Positions 41,820 through 45,649 of a DNA stretch of 45,649 bases are shown piece by piece. The position numbers were made by a program, and so were the translations under genes. This stretch comes from Rubrivivax gelatinosus. GTDB taxonomy: Bacteria; Pseudomonadota; Gammaproteobacteria; Burkholderiales; Burkholderiaceae_C. The notes below the pieces were generated by a model that saw only the letters and a program-made list of their open reading frames with translations, ran no database searches and was not told the origin of the DNA. The DNA lies in assembly GCF_004340905.1 (NCBI RefSeq), contig NZ_SLXD01000021.1:1-45649 (forward strand), written 5' to 3'. Numbering within the stretch: position 1 is the first letter of the stretch; each line of letters begins with the position of its first letter.

Positions 41820-44180
41820 GTGACCACCTCCCGTCGCAAGTTCATCCAGGGCGCAGCCCAATCGGGCATCGCTGCGGCCACCCTGAGCGCGTTCCCGCCC
41901 AGCATCCGCAAGGCGCTGGCCATCCCCGCGTACAACGAGACCGGCACGATCCGGGACGTGAAGCACGTGGTCATCCTGATGCAGGAGAACCGCTCGTTCG
42001 ACCACTACTTCGGCATGCTGAAGGGCACGCGCGGTTTCGGCGACCGCTTCACGGTGCCGCAGCCCGGCGGCCGCAGCGTCTGGGAGCAGCTGGACGCCAG
42101 CGGCAACCCCGTGACGCCCTACCACCTGGACTGGACCCAGGGCAACGCGCAGCGTGTCTCGGGCACGCCGCACAGCTGGGTCGACGGCCAGCTGGCCTGG
42201 CTGGACGGGCGCTACGGCTACTGGCCGGCGGTGAAGAAGACGGCCTCGATGTCGTACTACGAAGAGGCCGAGATGCCCTTCCAGTACGCGCTGGCCAACG
42301 CCTTCACGGTCTGCGACGGCTACCACTGCTCGATGCACACCGGCACCAACTCGAACCGCATGTTCCTGTGGACCGGCACCAACGGCCCCAGCGGCACCGG
42401 CGTGGCCTCGCTGAACAACGAGTGGGACGGCTTCAGCCCCAGCGACGACGGCAGCGTGGGCTACGAGTGGAAGACCTACCCCGAGCGCCTGCAGGCCGCC
42501 GGCGTGAGCTGGATCGTCTACGAGAACATGCCCGACAACTACGGCGACAACTCGCTGGTCGGCTTCAAGCAGTACCGCGCCGCCAACCAGGCCTCGGGCA
42601 AGCCGGTAGGCACCAGCGGCGGCCCCTACCCGGCCTACGACCCGGCCAGCGACGACGCCCACAACCCGCTGTACAAGGGCGTGGCCAACACGATGCCGGG
42701 CACCGCCGGCGATGTCGACGGCTACTTCAAGACCTTCCGCGAGGACTGCCTGAACGGCCGGCTGCCGCAGGTGTCGTGGGTGGTGGCGCCGGCCACCTAC
42801 TCCGAGCACCCCAGCCCGTCCAGCCCGGTGCAGGGCGCCTGGTACATCCAGCAGGTGCTGGACGCGCTGACGGCCAACCCCGACGTCTGGAGCAAGACCG
42901 TGCTCTTCGTCAACTTCGACGAGAACGACGGCTACTTCGACCACCTGCCCTCGCCGGCCGCGCCGGCGCCGCTGCCCGACGGCAGCCTGGCCGGCAAGAC
43001 GACGCTGTCGGCCGCCGAGCTGGCCTACGAATACAACACCTACCCCTCGCCCCCGGGCACCAAGAGCCAGCCCAAGCCGGGCGGCAGCAACTACGACTAC
43101 GGCGCCCAGGACGGCCGCGTCTACGGCCCCGGCGTGCGCGTGCCGATGTACGTGATCTCGCCGTGGAGCCGCGGCGGCTGGGTCAACTCGCAGGCCTTCG
43201 ACCACACCTCGGTGATCCGCTTCCTGGAAGCGCGTTTCGGCGTCAAGGAGCCGAACATCGCCCCGTTCCGCCGCGCGGTGCTGGGCGACCTGACGAGCGC
43301 CTTCAACTTCGCCAACCCGAACCGCGAGCCGCTGCCGACGCTGGCCGGCCGCAAGACCAAGGCCGAGGCCGACGCGCTGCGCGCCGCGCAGCAGGCGCTG
43401 CCGCAGATCACGCCGCCCGCCGGCCGCGGCCTGCCGGCGCAGGCCACCGGGTACCGGCCGTCGCGCGCCCTGCCCTACGAGCTGAACGTGGTGGCGCAGG
43501 TGCAGGAGCGCACGGGCAAGCTGCGCCTCGTCTTCCGCAACAGCGGCCGCGCCGCGGCGGTGTTCCACGTCTACGACAAGCTCAAGCTCGACGCGATGCC
43601 GAGCCGCCAGCCGATCCCGACGGACGCGGCCGCGCTGCTGGCCTTCCGCGACCAGCAGTACCCGGTGCCGCACCGCTACATGGTGCAGCCGCGCCGCCTG
43701 CTGGACGACGTGTGGAACGTGCAGACCGACAACGCCGGCCGCTACGACTTCTGGGTGCTGGGCCCGAACGGCTTCCACCGCCGCTTCAAGGGCGACCTGA
43801 CGGCTCTGCGCCCGCGCGTGGCGCCGTCGCCCGAGGTGCAGCTGAGCTACGACCCGCGCAACGGCGGCCTGCGGCTGGAAGCGCGCAACGACGGCACCGG
43901 CCCGGTGACGCTGCGCGTGCGCTCCAACAAGGTCTACGGCAGCCTGACGGCCACCGGCACCGGCGGCGCCGCCGGCGGCAGCGGCACGGCCTGGGAGCTG
44001 AAGTTCAGCGGCCGCGGCGAGCAGGCCCTGTACTGGAACCTGGACGCCACCGGCTGGTGGTACGACTTCATCGTCACCAGCGACCAGGACCCGAGCTTCC
44101 TGCGCCGCCTGGCGGGGCGCATGGAGACCGGCCGGCACTCGGTCAGCGATCCGGGGATGGGGCTGGTGGACAGCTTCTGA
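41820..44180 (+). CDS. Phosphocholine-specific phospholipase C (non-hemolytic type)
   Basis: This 786-residue enzyme starts at a GTG at 41820 with AGGAG 10 nt upstream. The N-terminus is a Tat signal (SRRKFIQG) followed by AAQSGIAAATLSAF. The phosphoesterase domain shows VVILMQENRSFDHYFG, the hallmark metal and catalytic segment of the PlcN/acid phosphatase (Acp) superfamily, then NFDENDGYFDHL and the closing SPWSRGGWVNSQAFDHTSVIRFLE. Two C-terminal beta domains follow. It would cleave phosphatidylcholine in the periplasm or outside. Divergent from cbpA across 257 nt that contain no confident promoter and only a CCCCGGC/GCCGGGG hairpin. Confidence 0.93.
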   Translation: MTTSRRKFIQGAAQSGIAAATLSAFPPSIRKALAIPAYNETGTIRDVKHVVILMQENRSFDHYFGMLKGTRGFGDRFTVPQPGGRSVWEQLDASGNPVTPYHLDWTQGNAQRVSGTPHSWVDGQLAWLDGRYGYWPAVKKTASMSYYEEAEMPFQYALANAFTVCDGYHCSMHTGTNSNRMFLWTGTNGPSGTGVASLNNEWDGFSPSDDGSVGYEWKTYPERLQAAGVSWIVYENMPDNYGDNSLVGFKQYRAANQASGKPVGTSGGPYPAYDPASDDAHNPLYKGVANTMPGTAGDVDGYFKTFREDCLNGRLPQVSWVVAPATYSEHPSPSSPVQGAWYIQQVLDALTANPDVWSKTVLFVNFDENDGYFDHLPSPAAPAPLPDGSLAGKTTLSAAELAYEYNTYPSPPGTKSQPKPGGSNYDYGAQDGRVYGPGVRVPMYVISPWSRGGWVNSQAFDHTSVIRFLEARFGVKEPNIAPFRRAVLGDLTSAFNFANPNREPLPTLAGRKTKAEADALRAAQQALPQITPPAGRGLPAQATGYRPSRALPYELNVVAQVQERTGKLRLVFRNSGRAAAVFHVYDKLKLDAMPSRQPIPTDAAALLAFRDQQYPVPHRYMVQPRRLLDDVWNVQTDNAGRYDFWVLGPNGFHRRFKGDLTALRPRVAPSPEVQLSYDPRNGGLRLEARNDGTGPVTLRVRSNKVYGSLTATGTGGAAGGSGTAWELKFSGRGEQALYWNLDATGWWYDFIVTSDQDPSFLRRLAGRMETGRHSVSDPGMGLVDSF

Positions 44181-44191
44181 TCGGTGGCTGG

Positions 44192-44236
44192 GGCGCCGGG
44201 GGTTGCGGGGCTTTCGCGTCTCGTCGCTCCGGCGCC
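44192..44236 (+). terminator. Candidate terminator after the phospholipase gene
   Basis: GGCGCCGG (44192-44199) pairs perfectly with CCGGCGCC (44229-44236), 12 nt after the stop, followed by TTGATTTG. The 29-nt loop and weak T tract make it a moderate candidate. Confidence 0.35.
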
Positions 44237-44353
44237 TTGATTTGAGGTTCTTGGGTCGCTGCTGCTCTGGTTGGGCGGGGCGGCCCTCTTCGTTCTGGTC
44301 GTGTTTCGCGCGCTGCCGGTTTCGCTTGCTGCGACATGCCGGCATCGGCGCGA

Positions 44354-44456
44354 GAGCCGGCCACCGGGGCGTGTCCCTCCGTTCATGTCCCCCGGGCGGG
44401 CTGCGCCCGCCCTCCTCCTAATACTTCACTGCGGGACACGCCCCGGCGACCGGCTC
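44354..44456. repeat. 103-nt palindromic element
   Basis: Arms of 24 nt (44354-44377 and 44433-44456) are reverse complements with two mismatches; the inner 14 bp (CCGGGGCGTGTCCC/GGGACACGCCCCGG) are perfect. The 55-nt centre holds a further 8-bp hairpin, GGGCGGGC-TGC-GCCCGCCC. The layout resembles a dispersed REP/BIME- or MITE-like element. It fills most of the gap between the phospholipase gene and the excalibur-domain gene; the flanks hold nothing else recognised. Confidence 0.7.
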
Positions 44457-44506
44457 CGGTGCGGTGGAGGGGCGCTTGCAGGTTGCGGCGCGCCTCGTTC
44501 GGCGCG

Positions 44507-45010
44507 TCAGTGGCACCACTGCTGCTCGCAGGGAATGCCGTCGTGGTCGCCGTCCATCTGCACGCCGGGACAGTGGTCGAGGAAGAACTTCGCCTCCTCG
44601 CACGAGCGCATCTGCGTGCACCGCGTGCGGCCGTCGCAACTGAATCGGGACGACGTGGCGGCCGGCACGGGCGCCGTCTCTCTGCGGCTGGCAGCCGCCG
44701 CAGAAGCCGCCGCCGCACGGCGAGCCTTCTCCGCGGCGTTCAGTTCCTCGAGCGTCGGGTCCTTGCGCGGCTGCGTCGAAGGACACCGCGCTTGTTGGTA
44801 GGTGACGGTGCCGTTGATAACGCACTTGTTCATTGACGCCGCGTCGGCCCCGGCGGCGGCCAGGACGAGCGTCACTGCAGCGACGACGATGCAAAGCAAC
44901 GACGGCGACGCGACGCGCGCACGAAGCTGTCGGCTCCGCTCGTCCCAGCACCCGAGCACCCTGTCGATCCACCCTGCGCTCGCGAGCCCGGTTTGCACGT
45001 TCATGCTCAT
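44507..45010 (-). CDS. Secreted excalibur-domain protein
   Basis: This 167-residue protein ends in an excalibur calcium-binding domain: FSCDGRTRCTQMRSCEEAKF, then GVQMDGDHDGIPCEQQWCH with the DxDxDGxxCE signature. A preceding segment NKCVINGTVTYQQARCPSTQ resembles the DUF4124 type. A hydrophobic stretch (LLCIVVAAVTLVLAAAGADA) before it is probably an internal signal sequence. The ATG at 45010 leaves about 36 residues before it; a GTG downstream could be the true start. Excalibur domains bind Ca2+ outside the cell. Codon bias is slightly weaker than in the core genes. Confidence 0.75.
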   Translation of the reverse strand: MSMNVQTGLASAGWIDRVLGCWDERSRQLRARVASPSLLCIVVAAVTLVLAAAGADAASMNKCVINGTVTYQQARCPSTQPRKDPTLEELNAAEKARRAAAASAAAASRRETAPVPAATSSRFSCDGRTRCTQMRSCEEAKFFLDHCPGVQMDGDHDGIPCEQQWCH

Positions 45011-45073
45011 GGAAGAAACCCGTCCATATAGGGTTCGAACTGCGCTTCGCGTCCAACTCAAGCGGTTGGTCAA

Positions 45074-45528
45074 AGTCTACGCGCGCGTGGGCTGGCGGAA
45101 GGCCGTCGTGGTCATGTCCTCTGGGCGGTACTCGCCAAGGGCCAGCGCGTCGATCCCGACCACGCCAGTGGCAAACCCGGCGGCGCGATCGCCGCAGCCT
45201 GGTGACAGAGCCATCCCCGAACTCACCGACCTCCGCCAGGCGTGCGGCAGAAGATGCATCACACAAGGTCAGACCGGCGGCGGGCAAGCTCGACTAATCC
45301 CATGCCGCGCCACAGGCGACGACGAAGAGCGAACGGATCCCTGCCGAGCGTATCTTGGCCCGCACGGCCAGGCCGTACAACAAGGCCGCCTGTAGATGTG
45401 CAGTCCGTTCTCTGTCCCGACGCAGCCGCGCGGCGCACGCCTCGGCTGGAAGACGATTTACCGGAGCCATCGCGCGTTGACTCGGTGGAAGCCCCTATAG
45501 ATGATTGGGTCGAACCTAGCGAGGATCT
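45074..45528. other. No convincing gene; possible decayed coding remnants
   Basis: About 455 nt lie between the excalibur gene and the IS end. On the minus strand 45077-45262 holds an open frame whose last 28 codons have high GC3 (ending GEYRPEDMTTTAFRQPTRA), possibly the tail of a broken gene, but no family was recognised. GC content drops toward the IS. No RNA gene or regulatory site was identified. Confidence 0.3.
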
Positions 45529-45649
45529 TGTTTCTCAAAAGTGGACACACCATTATGAAACAAGGCTCCGCTCGAAGCCTGCAGGCGACAGGTATCCGAT
45601 CGACGAATGTAGCCGCTGCTGGTTGTAGAACTGGATGTAGCTGAGCAGC
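45529..45649 (-). mobile_element. 3' end of an IS3-family insertion sequence (partial)
   Basis: The terminal repeat TGTTTCTCAAAAGTGGACAC at 45529-45548 and the adjacent transposase C-terminus show the right end of an IS3-type element that continues past the window. The outermost base is estimated from the repeat consensus, and the other end is not visible. Confidence 0.7.
45553..45648 (-). CDS. IS3-family transposase OrfB, C-terminus (partial)
   Basis: The minus-strand frame reads LLSYIQFYNQQRLHSSIGYL then SPAGFERSLVS and a TAA at 45553. The (Y)NxxRxHSSxGYxSPxxFE pattern is the standard end of the DDE integrase-type transposase of IS3 elements. Only about 31 residues are in the window; the catalytic DDE residues lie outside it. 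Confidence 0.85.
   Translation of the reverse strand: MLSYIQFYNQQRLHSSIGYLSPAGFERSLVS

Overview
The window is very GC-rich and carries a complete System I (Ccm) cytochrome c maturation set, a Bordetella-type FtrABCD ferrous iron uptake operon, TamA/TamB and a Tat-exported phospholipase C. Together these point to a betaproteobacterium of the order Burkholderiales, plausibly near Rubrivivax, Leptothrix or Roseateles. That placement rests on gene content and codon bias only. No rRNA, tRNA or CRISPR array was seen.

Layout: 1-2450 has the tail of an unknown gene, a hexanucleotide repeat, a small secreted protein, a DctA-type dicarboxylate transporter and a small hypothetical gene. 2630-3835 is a two-gene unit, an SPFH/band 7 membrane protein plus a ribbon-helix-helix (RHH) regulator, behind a promoter whose -10 box overlaps a perfect palindrome. 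3941-8846 is an alpha-glucan/trehalose block: pgm, malQ, treZ. It ends in a 5' fragment of a recQ-like helicase gene, cut off where a convergent subtilase gene ends. That subtilase gene (9058-12042, minus strand) has a GEMM-I type cyclic dinucleotide riboswitch in its leader. Next come a flavin reductase, an MscS channel, and tamA-tamB.

20176-25512 holds a small secreted protein and then the iron operon: P19-like FtrA, an OprB-like porin that is not part of the Bordetella system, cupredoxin FtrB, FTR1 permease FtrC and polyferredoxin FtrD. Fur-like sites lie before ftrA and just before ftrC. 25514-32079 has a HAD phosphatase, an extensin-like protein, a trehalose synthase-maltokinase fusion whose kinase catalytic loop lacks its aspartate, an MscS-related membrane protein and an alpha/beta hydrolase without a C-terminal catalytic histidine.

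41562-32143 (minus strand) is one long run of genes: cbpA, cbpM, ccmA, a small cytochrome c, a NapC/NirT-type tetraheme cytochrome, ccmB, ccmC, ccmD (54 codons), ccmE, ccmF, ccmG, ccmH and ccmI, mostly overlapping or closely spaced. The two cytochrome genes split ccmA from ccmB, so the heme-delivery machinery and two of its likely clients sit in one unit. Divergent from it is a phosphocholine-type phospholipase C.

44181-45649 is accessory: a 103-nt palindromic element, a secreted excalibur-domain protein, a stretch without a convincing gene, and the 3' end of an IS3-family element running off the window.

The most noteworthy points are the riboswitch-controlled subtilase next to a broken recQ, the SPFH-RHH unit with its palindromic operator, the porin inside the ftr operon, the maltokinase active-site loss, and the cytochrome genes inside the ccm run.
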